64,000 nucleotides of DNA from Saxidomus purpurata (GCA_022818135.1 JAFMSR010000009.1:29910501-29974500), one strand, 5' to 3'. Counted from the stretch's first letter, positions 1 through 15,900 are shown. Made by a program: numbers and translations. The notes: generated from the letters alone by a model not told the origin.

Positions 1-390
1 GCCTGCTTAGGTTTTTCAAATAACTTTTCAAAAAGAGTTAATTTGAGAGTAAAAAACAAGTGTCCAGACTCAAGTGTAAGAGTTCCTCAAAGAACCTTGT
101 ATCTCTGCTTGACCTTATAACCATTGATTGTAATTTTAAAGGCTGATTGTACTGTTAGAAATGCAATAATAATTGATCATAGTTTGCCATTGCACATATA
201 TTAAGATATTACTTATAATGTTGCACCGAGAGCCATGCATTTTTAATTGTAACTTTTTAATTTTATACTAACTGTAGACTTCTAGCAACTTGCATCAACT
301 TCTCTTCATGACTGCTTTCTGAGCTTCTTATCAGTACTTGCATTGAGACAGGGATTGTCGAGGTCTCAGTCAAATTCTGCTAAAACTTGG

Positions 391-884
391 AGCATGACGC
401 TCTATCCCTACATCAAACGGAGCATGACGCTCTATCCCTACATCAAACAGAGCATGATGCTCTATCCCTACATCAAACGGAGCATGACGCTCTATCCCTA
501 CATCAAACGGAGCATGATGCTCTATCCCTACATTAAACGGAGCATGATGCTCTATCCCTACATCAAACGGAGCATGACGCTCTATCCCTACATTAAACGG
601 AGCATGATGCTCTATCCCTACATCAAACGGAGCATGACGCTCTATCCCTACATCAAACGGAGCATGACGCTCTATCCCTACATCAAACGGAGCATGACGC
701 TCTATCCCTACATCAAACGCAGCATGACGCTCTATTCCTACATCAAACGGAGCATGGCGCTCTAGAAGCATGACGCTCTATCCCTACATCAAACGGAGCA
801 TGACGCTCTATCCCTACATCAAATGGAGCATGACGCTCTATCCCTACATCAAACGGAGCATGACGCTCTATTCCTACATCAAAT
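391..884 (+). repeat. 30-bp minisatellite in NPEPPS intron 11
   Basis: About 16 copies of a 30-bp unit that starts AGCATGACGCTCTATCCCTA; one copy (751-767) is cut to about 17 bp. Copies differ at a few C/T sites. Because 30 is a multiple of 3, long frames stay open on both strands (10-residue periodic peptides), which is a by-product and not evidence of a gene. Confidence 0.97.
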
Positions 885-908
885 GTAATACTTTCACTCA
901 TTACATAC

Positions 909-990
909 CTTCTCTGATCTTGCCATCAGCATTAAACTTTTCTTGAGAAATCTGTAATACCCTTTTATCTCCATCTTGACTCTCAGTCAC
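909..990 (-). CDS. NPEPPS: NPEPPS exon 11
   Basis: 27 codons plus 1 nt, phase 0/1. It begins [19 protein letters not shown], matching the start of the third (beta) domain of NPEPPS. No long open frame covers it; it was found by splice sites and phase. Acceptor GACAG|GTG, donor GAAG|GTATG. Its donor lies 23 bp from a minisatellite. No further exon could be recognised in bases 1-390. Confidence 0.85.
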
Positions 991-3900
991 CTGTCATTAC
1001 AATGAAGTGGGTTACAGTTACATTACACATCAGTAATATTACTATATTAAGATACATTTCATGTGAATAATGTTTATTGAAGTGATTTAACTGTTGATTT
1101 ATTATAGTGTCCTCTCTATTTATAGGACCAGCCAATTCCAATTTGTGTTCTGTCTTAACACATGTCGCTCCCTAATCCTATCATTTGATGCCGGGTACCA
1201 AGCAGGTAGGCATACAATCACTAGTCAGTAATGAGCTGGCATCTCATCAACCAACCATATGAGAATGGACCCCTGCTCTGATTCATACCTTAAACCTTCT
1301 AACCTAAGACTAATGCCTAAACCACAAGAGCAAGGTTTGACAGTTTGTAATTTTACAGTTACAAAACATATAAGTAATGTAATTACATTTGATACTAGAA
1401 TTGTGTCCAAAGGACACGGATGCCCCCACTGTGCAGATGTGCTCATAAACAAGAGCAAGCATATCTGTATGTAAGATTTTTATGTGGAACTTTTTCATTC
1501 CACTGTTTCATTTCTGTACATATACCTAAAATGATCTACAGGTAACCTTATGTACATGTTAAATTAAATTACAAATGTAAAATTTATATGTTCAATTATT
1601 TATATGGTATATAGTGAAAAAATCAACAAAGGGCCATCATTCTTGTTAAATTTGGTCGCAACAAATTTATATGGTATATAGTGAAAAAAATCAACAAAGG
1701 GCCATAATTCTGTTAAATTTGGTCGCAACAAAAATTTCTTCCTTTACTACCATCTACACATTAAAGCTGTTCATCCCTGGAAGTTTAAGCAAAATCTGCC
1801 ATCCGGTTTAAGAGGAGTTGCGTTCACAATATTTCTATATGGTATATAGTGAAAAACTTAACAAAGGGCCATAATTCTGTTAAATTTGGTCGCAACAAAA
1901 TTCCTTCCTTTACTACCATCTACACATTAAGGTTGTTCATCCCTGGAAGTTTAAGCAAAATCTGCCAACCAGTTTAAGAGGAGTTGCGTTCACAAAATTT
2001 CTATATGGTATATAGTGAAAAATCAACAAAGGGCCATAATTCTGTTAAATTTGGCCGCAGCAAAAATTCCTTCCTTTACTGCCATCTACACATTAAGGTT
2101 GTTCATCCCTGGAAGTTTAAGCAAAATCTGCCATCCGGTTTAAGAGGAGTTGCGTTCACAAAATTTCTACATAGTATATAGTGAAAAAATCAACAAAGGG
2201 CCATAATTCTGTTAAATTTGGTCGCAGCAAAATTCCTTTCTTTACTACCATCTACACTTAAGGTTGTTCATCCCTGGAAGTTTAAGCAAAATCTGCCATC
2301 CGGTTTAAGAGGAGTTGCGTTCACAAGATATATAGTGAAAAAAATCAACAAAGGGCCATAATTCTGTTAAATTTGGTCGCCGCGAAAATTCCTTCCTTTT
2401 ACTACCATCTACACTTAGGTTGTTCATCCCTGGAAGTTTAAGCAAAATCTGCCATCCGGTTTAAGAGGAGTTGCGCACAAGATTTCGGGACGTACGGACG
2501 GACGGACGGACTGACGGACTGACGGACGGACGGACAAGTGCAACGCTATATGCACCCCACTTTGTGGGGGGCATAATAAAGAATATGACTTACATGTGTA
2601 ATGTTCTAGCTTACAGATACACTAACCATGAGTAATGATATGGATTACAGATACATTACATATGAGTAATGTACAGTGTACATTTATTTTGATTCAGTTA
2701 CCTTAAGAACTGGGAAACCCATCTGTTTAGTCCATGTGGTCATTACTTTTCCTACAGGTTTACCACTTGCTTCTTCCAATGATGCCCACAGATCTTCAGT
2801 AAATGTGTTCTTGTAAGCAAACTTGGTCAAATAACTGTTCATTCCCTTCCTGAAGTCCTGTACAATAACAAAATAGGAAATTTAGTAGAGATATTAATCA
2901 GTATAATGTTACACATCCATAGAAAATTTGAAGACAAACTGCTTGCTCCATCGAGGACTGCGTGCTTTAACTTCAAGCTGTTTCCTGTTTGGTATTATGA
3001 AAACACATTTTTGGACGTAATATTTTCAAATATGGGGTCAAAACTGTCCCTGAAGCAAACTAGAACTTTAACATTTGAACCTAGTTTGCTTTGATGTATG
3101 TACCTGCAACACTTTACAGAACTGTATGACATCATATTAACAAACTTAGAAATCATGGAGAAAGCCATCTACTTTCCTAATTATTGAAGTAACTTTGCTA
3201 AGACATGAAATCAACATACTTCATAATACTACACAATAGTTTAGGTACATTACCATCACTGAGGTGTCACCGCTGTATGACAGGATAATATATACTCACA
3301 GCATCACCAATATAGTCATGCAACATTCTGATGACTGAAGCCCCCTTGCTGTATGAGATAGCATCAAAGATTTCATCCACTTCATCCGGGCCTCCTACTG
3401 GCACCTGAATTATAGATGTTATGAAATCACATTGATTTACTTTGTTTTACTTCCTCTATTGTTGTTATTGTACGAGTGCTGCCCGTTTCAACTGTATTTC
3501 GGTCATTTTCACAGGTGTGCAGTTTACCCACCTTCATTCCTGGGAAGAACCAGTATAAGATTTTATCCTCCGTAAGAAACTGCTAACTTTTTCACATAAA
3601 GACATGGTTGGTAGCAAAGCTTGAACCGATGACATTCAGTTTATGAGAGGTAACAGTGATTCAAGTCAGCAACTCTAAACACTCAACCACAGAGGCAAAC
3701 AACTGGGCTCTATAACAGTCTCAATATTATGATTTACTTAGTTTTTTTTTTTCTTTAGAAAATGTTGGTGCTTATGAGCACTTTGTATTTGTCCCAACAT
3801 CTATGAAAAATTTCTACCTGCATGATGAACTTATACATGTACCTCTATAGGATGGCTTGTATGTAAAGCATCCAGCTCTAGTGCTCGACCAAGGTCCTGA

Positions 3901-6900
3901 TTGACAAACTGTGTCCAGATATCAAACTCTGGGAAGCAGTGGTCCACACACAGGTACTCTATCCAGGAAGCAAAGCCCTCATTCAGCCAAAGATGTGTCC
4001 ACCATTCCTGCAGTGACATACACACAGAAGTAGCAGTGAAATGTGTCAAATTCAAGACAATTTCATTTTCCCTTTTTTCGCAATCCCTACTTGTCTAATT
4101 AAATTTTAGATATAACAAGGTCATAACCCTATGTAGAATTCGCATAATAACCTCTGAACAACTGTCAATCAAATACACAGGGAAATTCGAATTTTTAAAC
4201 TGTTTTCAAAAATATTTTTTTTGAAGTAGTACTTCTAAGTATCACAGAGATCTAAAACTTTCAAGGAATGTTGCTTACATGATAAACAAGAGGGCCAAGA
4301 TGGCCCTGTATCGCTCACCTGTCTACCATTGGCAAAAATAAAAAGGTTATTAATAGCAGAAAGGATCAATTTTTACCTTTGGCTCATGATATCCTCTTAA
4401 TAAGCCTATGTAAAATCAAAAGACCCCCCCCCAGGCAGGGTTAATTTTGACCCTGAGGTCAGGATTTGAACAATCTTGGTAGAGAGTCAATTATTGCCAC
4501 ATGCTGAATATCTAAGCTCTAGGCCTCATTATTTTGCTGTCTGATCATGATCTGCACTGTTGGCTATTCATTTTTTTTGCTGTCTGATCATGATCTGCAC
4601 TGTAAGCTATTCATTGTATGTTGGCTGGTCATGATCTGCACTGTCAGCTTTTTATTTTTTGCTGTCTGATCATGATCTGCACTGTTTGCTATGCATTATT
4701 TAGCTGTCTGATCATGATCTGCACTTTCATAATTTAGCTGTCTGATCATGATCTGCACTTTCATTATTTTGCTGTCTGATCATGATCTGCACTTTCTGAC
4801 AAATTTCAAGGATATCTGGGCTGAAAATGTAACATCTAGAGTGTTAACAAGGTTTTTCCATATTTGGGCTGTGACCTAGTTTTTGACCCCAGATGACCCA
4901 TATTCGAACTTGGGCTAGAAATCAACTTAACAACCTTTCTGACAAATTTCCAGGATATTTGGGCTGAAAATGTTACCTCTAGAGTGTTAACAAGGTTTTT
5001 CCATATTTGGGCTGTGTGACCTAGTTTTTGACCCCAGGTGACCCATATTAAAACTTGAGCTAGAAATCATAGAAACAACCTTTCTGACAAATTGCCAGGA
5101 TATTTGGACTGAAACAGTAGCCTCTAGAGCCTTAACAAGATTTTTCTATTTTTGGGCTCTGCGACTTAGTTTTTGACCCCAGATGACCCATATTCGAACT
5201 CGTCCGAGTAATTACTGGGACAAACATCCTGACCAAGTTTCGTGACAACTGAGGAAAAAATGTGACCACTAGAGTGTTAACGAACTAAATGTGGACGGAC
5301 GACGGACATTCATCGATCCTAATAGCTCACCCGAGCCAGCTCAGGTGAGCTAAAAAGTGGTGTGCCAATTTATAGCAAATAATATGAGGTGTGTGTCTCT
5401 AATTTTGAATTTTTTTTTATCTCTCTCTGATTATGCTAGCAGACAGCATACAAAGTTCAACAACAGTGGCCATTTTCTGGTTGTCTGCCTTTTATACTTG
5501 TTCTCTGGCCTTTAACACCCGTTTCAATTCTATTTTAGTCATTTTTACAAACAGGAGGTTTACCTAATCACTATTTCTGGGATAAACCCATAGAAGAACC
5601 CTATCCTCTGTAACATTCTGCCAACTATCTCACATAAAGGGACATGGTAGGTATCAGGACTTGAACCCATGACCCTCAGTCTATGACAGGTTACAGTGAT
5701 TTCAAGTCCGCTATTATAACAGTCGACCACAGAGACAGTCTTATCAAATAAATTCAACAAAAGAACTATTTCACATGTATAACAGTAAGAGAATTTGCAA
5801 ATCATTCTGTCTGCTATCAAACTACACTATTTTCCACACATAAAAATTAACAAAACTACAACCTATTCACATTATATAAAGGTTTCTATCTTACAGCAAT
5901 GATGACAGCTAAATGATAAAAGGGCTTAACCATCACAACATGATTTATATTAAAATAGTTTTACTGATTACCATAGTGACAAGGTTACCAAACCACTGAT
6001 GTGCAAGTTCATGGCCTACTACCAATGCCACCCATTGTTTTGTTTTAGAGGAAGAATTCTGAGGGTCAATCAGTAGAGCTGTCTCCCTGTATGTCACCAA
6101 ACCCCAGTTCTCCATAGCACCTATAATAGCAATCAATACAAATAGTTGTATCTGTACATAGGGAAAGAATCATCTAACACATGTTTTTAATTGCTCTCTA
6201 TCACTTTTTTTACTTATGCTCTATGACTTGATAGCTTTCTCTTATAATGGAAAAATGTGGCGATGAAATTTTGAAATTTACAACTAGGCAAGTTCATTAC
6301 AATGTAACATCACTTACAGAGTGCCATTTATAGCTTTCCATCACCAAACATATTATCAATCTCCCACAGCAAGCCATAACTAGACCTATCACTAAATGTG
6401 ATCAATACCCCCAAAAGACCACTTTATCAACTGAAGAAGTTAGTAGTAACAAAATACCTTGCAAAAAAACTAAAATAGAGTTATGGTTCTTGGCAATAAC
6501 TCTGTAATTAGTAAAGATGGAGTTATGGTTCTTGTGCACTGCACTTCCTCTCAATGTGCTTGACCATTGTATGAAGTTGTATTGAATTCCAACCAGTAGT
6601 TTTCAAGTTATGCTCCAGACAAGGAAAATGCAACGGACCGACCAACCACCGGATGACTCCTATATACCCCCCTAAACTTTGTTTCAGGGGTATAAAAAGT
6701 TAAAAAAGTGTTAAAATATGCAGTTAAAATCCGAAATTCAATGCATAGTTTACACTTACAAAATATATTACCAGTAGTACTCAGAATGAAATTAATCCAA
6801 TCATAAAGAAATCCTGTTGGAGCCTCCAGTACAGTGGCAGCCCAAGGACCAGAGAGTTCAAGGTTAAATCCCCACCAGTGCCATGGCTGCAGTGTCCTTA

Positions 6901-9900
6901 GACAAGACACTTAAATCCCCATTGCTGATAAGTACCATGACTAGTTGTGCATGGTACTTATCACTTCAGTGAAGTGTCATCAAATTCTGACCAGGGGTAG
7001 CATCTACAAGATTTTACTAACGCGAGCCCCTGTGACCTTGACCTTTGACCTATTGACTCGAAACATGGACCATTCACAACTTCATAAATCAGTATAAATC
7101 AAATACTTTTAAACTTAAACACCCCAAGGGCTTAAACACAGGTAAATTATTCATTAACTTATAGCTATAAAAATCTTAAACACTGATGACAAACTGACAA
7201 GACAGATAGAGGACTACAACACTTTTCAGCACTTGAACATCCATAATCTTGCCCATTTCCAATAGAAAATACAAAAATTTAAGCATGCACTACAGACATC
7301 ATTACATTGTAAGACAATTCTTACCTGCAGAGAAATCTGCAATGGCAATGAGATCTATTTTTGGTAGAGGGTATGCTATGTTAAAGTAGTTCTTGTAGAA
7401 TGGCAATGTCTTCACTGCTACCTGTAAATGATAACATGACACTGTTCTTATTTGTTACTGTACTTAGTAAATTGATCAATTTCACAATCGATTGTTTGAT
7501 AAAAATAATCAATTGAATATAATTTTACACAATTGTGCAATACAGAAACACCAAGATATACATGTTTGTGCATAAGAGTTCAACATGATAAGAAAGTATC
7601 TGGTGTACTGGCAAGCACGGAAAAGCCAGTGGATTTTGCATGTTTTTTCATTTGTTTAGAAATAAATGAGACAGAATAACAAGAGCTGTCAAAAGGACAG
7701 CGCGCTCGACTTTTTAGTGCTTGCCTATAAAACAAAACTTTGACAGTTAAGGGCACACAAGACTTTAACTAGGAATTTCTAAGTACAAATCAAGAAACAT
7801 TTTCACAGAGTTATCTTCTCTTGCTTACAGATAGGTCTCATGATGGTACATAAGTACTCCAACTTTCAAAGTAATATCTCAAATGGTTAAGTCAACAAGT
7901 GGACAAGAATGAAAAACTTAACCAAGATTCTAAGTCGATAAAGGGCCTTAATTTTTAAAACAAATCCCTGACAGAGTTACCTTCTCTTGCCTACAGATGG
8001 GGGTAATGAATACATAAGTACTCCAACTTTCAAAGTAATATCACAAATGGTTAAGTCAACAAGTGGACAAGAATGAAAATTTTAACTGAGTTTCTAAGTC
8101 AAAAAGGGCCATAATTCAAATAAAATCCTTGACAGAATTACCTTCTCCTGCCCATGTTTTGGGATCATGATGGTTTACAAGTATTCCAACTTTCAAATTA
8201 ATATCTCAAACAGTTTAGTCAAAAAGTGGACTTAATCAAGATTTTAAGTTGATAAAGGGCCTTAATTTTTAAAACAAATCTACCTTCTCTTGCCTACAGA
8301 TGGGGGTAATGATGTAAACAAGCATTCAAAGTTTCAAAGCAATATCTCAAAGGGTTAAGGCAATAAGTGGATTTTACCCATATTCAATGTATTTTCTAAG
8401 TAAAAAGGACATAATTCTGTCAAAAACCTTGACAGAGTTATGTACTCTTGTCTGTTGATGTAGGTCATGATGGTAAACAAGTATGGTTAGTTTCAAAGCA
8501 ATACCTCAAATGGTTTTGAAATAAAGTGAGGTGGTACGAAAAACTTAACCAAGCTCAATACACTTTCAATACACTTTCTAAGTAAAAAAAGGGCCATAAT
8601 TCTGTCAAAAACCTTGACAGAGTTATGTACTCTTGTCTGTAGATGGAGGTTATGATGGTAAACAAGTATGGTTAGTTTCAAAGCCATACCTCTAATACTT
8701 TTGAAATAAAGTGGGGTGGTACGAAAAACTTAACCAAGGTGTGACACCAAAGCCGACACCGGGGCGAGTAGGATAGCTCCCCTTTTTTTCGAAAAGTCGA
8801 GCTAAAAACCTTTACTATTTTGCAAATCCTGACCTTTGCCTCCGTCGAGGGAGATAATTTTTATCTATATTGTTTGTGCATGCTTGTAAATATGGGGCCT
8901 TGAAAGGAGTACTTAAAGCTCATTAAAAATAGACATTACAGCAGGAAATGTCGGCGGCTTGCATTTATCGCCAAAATTTAGCTCATGTCATGTTTAACAC
9001 AAAAATATTTCAATAGTATTAACAAATTATTACTTCTAATGGGTTTTAAGATGAATTGTCTTTGAGAAATGATAATAATTTGTGGTTTGGTAAGTAGATC
9101 TATATACATACAAGTACCATTGTTGCCGAAAGTTAGTCAAATAGATGCAACTTGTTTGGCTAAATACCCTTCATAGCTGTCCAGCCAGGGTTCATTTCAG
9201 ATTAGAACTCCCGACTTTTTTCTGTGAGTTTATTTTGTTTTAGCCTACGATTTCCCTGCATTTAGCATCCCTCTAACTAAGGGGAATCACACAATTTACA
9301 ATCAGTACAAATTACTTCCCTTGAATTGAAGAGTTAAATCTTCCCGAAATGCCGTAATATACAGAACTAGTATACGGTTCGAATTTGTACTCAATATCTT
9401 TTTACTGCTTGATGAAAAGTATTTTAGCATGATTTTCTGATGTTTTAAGAAAAAATTGAAGAAATAGTTTCGAGCGGAAACCAAATTTGACAGCTGTCAC
9501 ATGACCCCCACGTGACTTGTTGACAACATATGTCAAGGTTGCGAGTACACTGTAATTAAAAGACAATATTTTAGTAAATATTTAATAATTTGACTCTTGA
9601 TTTCTGTCAGTCTGCTTCAAAACGAATCGTCCCATAGATTTTGATCAAGACTTCCTTCATACCGGCTAGTTACAGAGGCCTGTGACGGGAAAACTAACTA
9701 GAGCTATCACTAAATGTGATTAATACCCCCGAAAGACTGCTTTATAAACTGAGGAAGTTCGTAGTAACAGAATACCTTGCAAAAAAAAACTAAAATAGAG
9801 ATACTGTTCTTCGCAATAACTCTGTAATTAGTCAAGATAGAGTTATGGTTCTTGTACACTGCACTTCCTCTCATTGTGCTGGACCATTGTATGAAGTTGT

Positions 9901-12900
9901 ATTGCATTCCAACCAGTAGTTTTCAAGTTATGCTCTGCGACAAGGAAAAGTAAAAATGGGCAATAACTCTGTAATGAGTCAAGAGTTATGGTTCCTGTGC
10001 ACTGCACTTCCTCTCCATGTGCTTGACCATTGTATGAAGTTGTATTGAATTCCAACTAGTAGTTTTCAAGTTATACTCCGGACAAGGAAAATGCAACAGA
10101 CTGTCTGACCGCCCACCCGCCCGACGTTTCGGGGGTATAAAAAGCCATCGACAATTCCTTGCCACTGGCTTTCCCTTGCTTGCCAGTATAGGATTCCTGT
10201 TATATTGTTGATATATTGCTCACTGTATGCAGCTCTTCACCTACTGCTACTTACTAGACTAGCAAACATTTGTAGTAGTGAAACTCCTCATCATGCGTAA
10301 ATCATGATATAATTCTGTCTTCAAAGAGCACCACTATGAACCAAACATTTACATGTATGTACAAACATAATATTAAAAGATACAGAACCAGTCACTAGCC
10401 CCAAATTAAGGTACAGGTTCAAATCCTGACTTCTGTCTTACACTGTATAAGTGTGTTTTTTCTACGGTGACAATATTTCTGTGTTTTCTACAGTCAAGAA
10501 GAACGCCGCAGAAATAAAATCTGCAGAATATTTGACAATGATTTTCATATAGATTTGTGTCCTATTTCATTAATCTATTATGTATAGATTAACTTAGAAG
10601 CAAATAATTACCTATTGTACAGAAAATTGAACTTAACATGTACTTACAATGTTTAACACACCATTAATGTGTTAATTATGAAATAGGATCCGTTCCAGCA
10701 GTATTCATCATCTAATAAACAATGATTTGGAGTCTTATGCGCAGTAATTAATCATTAAGGCCAGAGGCCTGAGTGGTTTATAACTGCACATCAGGACAAC
10801 AAAGAGTTGTTTATAAGATGATAACAAAGCTGAAAGAATGTTATTTCGATTCTAACATGACAAGATATTACAAAAAGTGAATATATGTGAAGAGTTATTT
10901 TCTACGCGGATATTTATTCAATGTCATACGGCACAACATGATGTCATATCCTTTCCCGTGTTGTTTATATCCTTTCCCGTGTTGTTTATGGCATAATAAA
11001 ACATAATCGTTCTACTCTTTGTATATAGAAACATAATTGTAAGGCATGTTAGAATCTTTAATTCTAAATATGATACATTGGTATGCTATCGAAAAAACAT
11101 TTTGTAGGGTATACTCACTGTACATAATAAGAAAATACGTTTAAATTATTATATTGTTTGTTTAGATTTCTCACTTTCAGGCCATTGTGGCATTCCCTGT
11201 CTTCTGAGGCCGCAAAATTTAAATTATTTAGAGTAGACTACTAGATTTCAGTTACTTGCGCAATCTTTTTAAGGTTATTGCAATGCCAGAGTATCTAAGG
11301 AATTTTAAGTTTGGATTGCTAGGTGAGGTCACAATACCATACAGGTTCAAATCCTGGCTTCTACTTCAAAATGGAATAAGAAACCTAGCTGTATCAGGAT
11401 AATAACAGACTCACATCCAGAGCAAACTGTCCTTGCTCTTTCTTTCCAACTGGTGTATATACTCGAATGAGAACACCATTTGCATCCTTGCCTTCTACAT
11501 AATCATATTCGCCAACAACAAATGCCAGAAGGTATGTGGACATGATTGGAGATCGGCCGTACTTCACAACTTTGTGATGACTGTGCCCCTGCTCATCTGT
11601 TTCTGATATGACAGGCTGAAATAATGTAATAAACATTGGATTCAATCTTCTACACACGAAAAGTATCTAAGTACACAGTCAACCCGTAATATTCATTTCT
11701 TGAAAGTTATGTATAAAAGCTGCCTGATTATGTTGATATGTACATGCTTTGTTCACCTTGATACTGCAGACGGCAGGTGATTCTACATGATCTTCAGTCA
11801 CTAACTGTATATTGGTGTTGAACAATTTTTTCTTGTTTGTTGTTAAAGTAGATTACAAAACCTAAACCCATGAGTCTAGAGACATGTAAACTCTCAAGCT
11901 GGTTATATCTCAAAGTAATCATAGTGTTACCTACCATATTAGACAGAGCTACCCTGGTCTTTGGTACAATCAAAGTAATGTCAAACGTGGCCTTCAGAGC
12001 TGGTTCATCCCAGCATGGAAATGCTCTACGTGCATCTGATGCCTGAAAAATCCAGCAGAATTTATTGTAACAGCACCCTCGACTATTTGAATCACTTTTA
12101 TAGTAAAGTTAATATGGCTTAAAATAGTTAAAACTAAAGTCATTTAACTCTTTCATTTATAATAAGCCTGATATCCGTCCACACTTTCATGCAGTTTCAA
12201 ACGAATCCAACAGGTGATTGCTGAGACAGAAGCATAACATATGCATGCATGAAAAACTTTAACAAAATTTTCAGGGTTAAAAATGTCATTGCATTAATTT
12301 CAATTGTATTATGAGCTATGCTACTTGAATGTTTGATAGCCCTGAAGGCTTCACTGAAGTTTGAAAGTAATCTTATCATACATTACGGAGATATAAGGCT
12401 GACAGTAGCTTGCATGCAAACTTTATCATTATAAGCTGAACAAGGGCCATAATTTGAAACAAATTTGGTAAAGTGTTATTTAAACTGATTGTCTGATACC
12501 CCAGAAGATACTGATGAAGTTTCAAGTCAACTCAGTTACTAGTTAATGAGATAAGTGCATGATAATAGCCTGCACACAAAACTTTAGACAAAATATTTCA
12601 GTCCAATAAATTCAGTCAAGAGTTATCAAACTTAACTGTCTGATACCCAAGAAGAGATAAATGAAGTTTTAAATGAATCCCCTAACTGTATAATAAAATA
12701 TGTGCATAAATAGAAGCTTGACTGTAAAACTTTAACCAAAATGTCTAACAAGAACCATAATTTGAATTAAATTCAGTGAATGGCTATCTAACCTGAATGC
12801 CGATACCCTTGAGTACTTTTTCCAAGTTTCCAATCAATCAAATTGGTGGTTATTGAAATAAACAAAGTAACTTACACGCAAAACATTAACCAAATTACAG

Positions 12901-15900
12901 TCAACATGCAAAACATTAACTCGAATGTCTTAGTCCAACAAGGGCCATATTTTGAAACAAATTTGGTCAAAAGTCATATATATCGATTGTTTGATACCCC
13001 TGAAGAGTTTATTGAGTTCCAAATTTGAATTTACTCCAGTTCAGGGTTACTTATTATCTGTGTGATATTCTTAAACAATTTAGTAAAGTTTCAAAGCAAT
13101 CCTATTAAAAGTTACGTCTGTGAAAGTAGATTGCAGGCAACTGAAATTTTTAAGTCCAACAAGAGCCATAATGTGCATTAAACTAAAATAAGATTTATAT
13201 AGCTCCTTTGTCTGATATCCCTGAACACTTTAGTAAAGTTTCAAATCCAATAAATTATTCCTGAGATACTGTCCATGACAGTAGATTGCATGCAAAACTT
13301 GAACTCCCAATGTGCAACACCAAGCCAATGGTGACGACAATAGCCCTCCTTATTCTCCAAAATGTCGAGCTATGTATGTATGCATGACATGTGCATGTAA
13401 TGATATAAGCAATAAATTGACAATTGCTTGAACTGTCTTGAATTAAATTCAAAAGTTATGGCCCTTGTTAGACAATTTGGTTATCATAACTAATTTGAAA
13501 ATCCCCTAAGACAAATTTGCTAAAACACAAACTTAAAGTGATAGTACCTTTCAAAGTGACTATCATAATTTAAAGAGATTTATATAATTTTCTTATATAT
13601 ACATTAAGTGAAGACTTATGCTCTCAGAAAAATGTGCATTACAAAAGTTATAGCTAAAGTGTGTGACTCAATGTACAAGTTTTATTCCTACTGAATATAG
13701 TATAAATCTTTTATCTGACACAAAACAAATTGCCCCTCCCCTCCTACCCCCCTCTCTCTCTTCTAGGTTGGTTCCATCTGGAGTGAGTCGAGAGTTGATA
13801 AATAAGTATAAACTATAATAATCTTCTTTGACTGGCCTAGTTTATTTTGTTAGGTATATTTTTATTTATATCTTGTAATAAGTGAAATAACATGGCATAA
13901 GTTATTTTTCTCATGTTTCTCAACTGCGTTTTAAGCATCTTACTTTACCATGATGCAATAATGACCATCCTTAAAAGAAATATTACTTTTAGCTGATCAT
14001 GATCAATTGAAACTGTTTTCTGATCCTACCTCAAACTGTGTAACTGCAGCAAATCTGTCCTCGCCATCAGGTCCTGTGTATTTACTCCTGTAGAATCCCT
14101 TCATACGATCATTCAACTCTCCAGTAAACACAGTCTTCAATACCCCTTTTCCAGCCTATCAAATAATAAAGATCTTTTAAACATGATATAACATGATGAT
14201 TGCAAACGTGCCAGCAGTCTGGATTAAACTGCCTGTCAGGAAGAGTATCTATCCACAGTTTCATCATTGATGCAACAAAACTACCCGTAGATACATGTAC
14301 ATGACAAAATATCTGACTTCTCTATAGAAAATGAAGATGTATATGTAGTCATGCTGCAAATTACTCGGAGAAAAAGACTTAAAACAAATTGCCAAGTAAA
14401 CGTTTATAACAAGCATGCTGCTTAAATTGTGAAAACTTCTTTCTTTTACCTTCAACTCTTCTGGAAAGGTAAAAGTTGCTGTTTCGTTTTCTTTCTTGTA
14501 TTCAACGGTCCCCGTCACCTCTGTTCCTGCCCCATCTGCCAGGTAGGACACTGAACTGATCTCAATTTCAATAGAGTTCAAGGTCACAGTTTTTGTAGCG
14601 GATGTAACCTGAAGCAAAGAAACTAGATGTTATGAAGCAGGAAAACTAATTGTAAAGGAACAAGGAAGTTAAATGAAAGGTGAAAAGAACTTTTATGTAA
14701 TAACTTCACTTTGATTGGTTTACCTTTCTAATTTAGACAAATGGTTTCATTTTACTGGAAACTAAACTTCTGGCCTCGAAAACAATTTCTAGAGCCTCTG
14801 TAGCTTTTCAAACAGAATTGCTTTCATTACCCTCGCTCTGTAGCGGAGTGGATCATGTGATGATCTGCACCGTCTGTCTGTCCGGTTGTCCGTCTGTTGT
14901 AGCCATTAACTCCTTCTACACCAGTTTTAACCAGGAACATGAAACTTTGTCACAATATTGCTATGACCTCCTGGTAGTTCACAACACTTTTAGAATTTAC
15001 ATCTGATCCCTAGATCTTATAACTGTGTGGGTTGGGACAGAGCGGGGTCAATACTAAATATATACAACTAGATGGTTGTTTTTGTCACAGAAACATATGC
15101 CTCCCCCATGGCAGTTTGTCAACGATTGTAATACTGAAAGCTGTTGCATCTCATCGCAGAAATAAACTGTCCGATGCTGAACACTTCGAGCAGGCATGAA
15201 ATACAGTCATATGACCTTTGATATCTAATATGACCTTGAATTTGAACCAAGCTTGACCTTGAAACAAGGTGGTTGTAACATGCGCTCTGCACATCTTCTC
15301 AATATGGTGAGCATTTGTGGTGAGTTATTTCAAAATCCTTCAAGCTGTTCAAAATTTATGGAGCGGGCACGATTTGTGATGGACAAATGGACAGACAGAC
15401 AGACAGACAACTGGAGCAAAAACAATATGTCTTCCCCATTATATGGAATATTGCAATATTGCATCTTATCGCAGAAATGAATTGTCCAATGCTGAACGCT
15501 TTGAGCAGACATGAAATACAGTCTTATGACCTTTGATCTCTAATTGTGACCTTGAACTAAGGTGGTTGTAACATGTGCTCTGCACAACATCTCAATATGG
15601 TGAACATTTGTGTTATTCTAAAATCCTTCAAGGGGTTCAAGAGATATGGAGCCGACAGGATTTGTGACGGATGGACTACAGTCAGACAACTCAACCAAAA
15701 TCAATATGTCTCCCCCATTATATGGGGAGAGACATAATACTGCCAAAAAGAAGAGAGCATTTGAGCATATGACACTCTGGTATGCAGGTTGATTATAACT
15801 AGTAGAACACCTGTATTTACACCGAGGTCAGTAGTTCAAAGTCACCATGACTTTCACAAGTAAAGTTTTTCCTTCTCCAAAGTTAGTACGGTCACTATGG

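Noticed and set aside
343..771. Two overlapping 130-140 residue open frames with 10-residue repeats (MTLYPYIKRS type)
   Set aside because: The unit is 30 bp, so frames stay open automatically on both strands. It lies in an NPEPPS intron and has no other coding sign.
1600..2578. CRISPR-like regular spacing of repeats
   Set aside because: Long (166-bp) direct tandem units with no unique spacers, in a eukaryotic intron.
5560..5820. 86-residue minus-strand open frame in NPEPPS intron 7
   Set aside because: It lies within a tRNA-headed SINE that has a second copy at 3481-3712.
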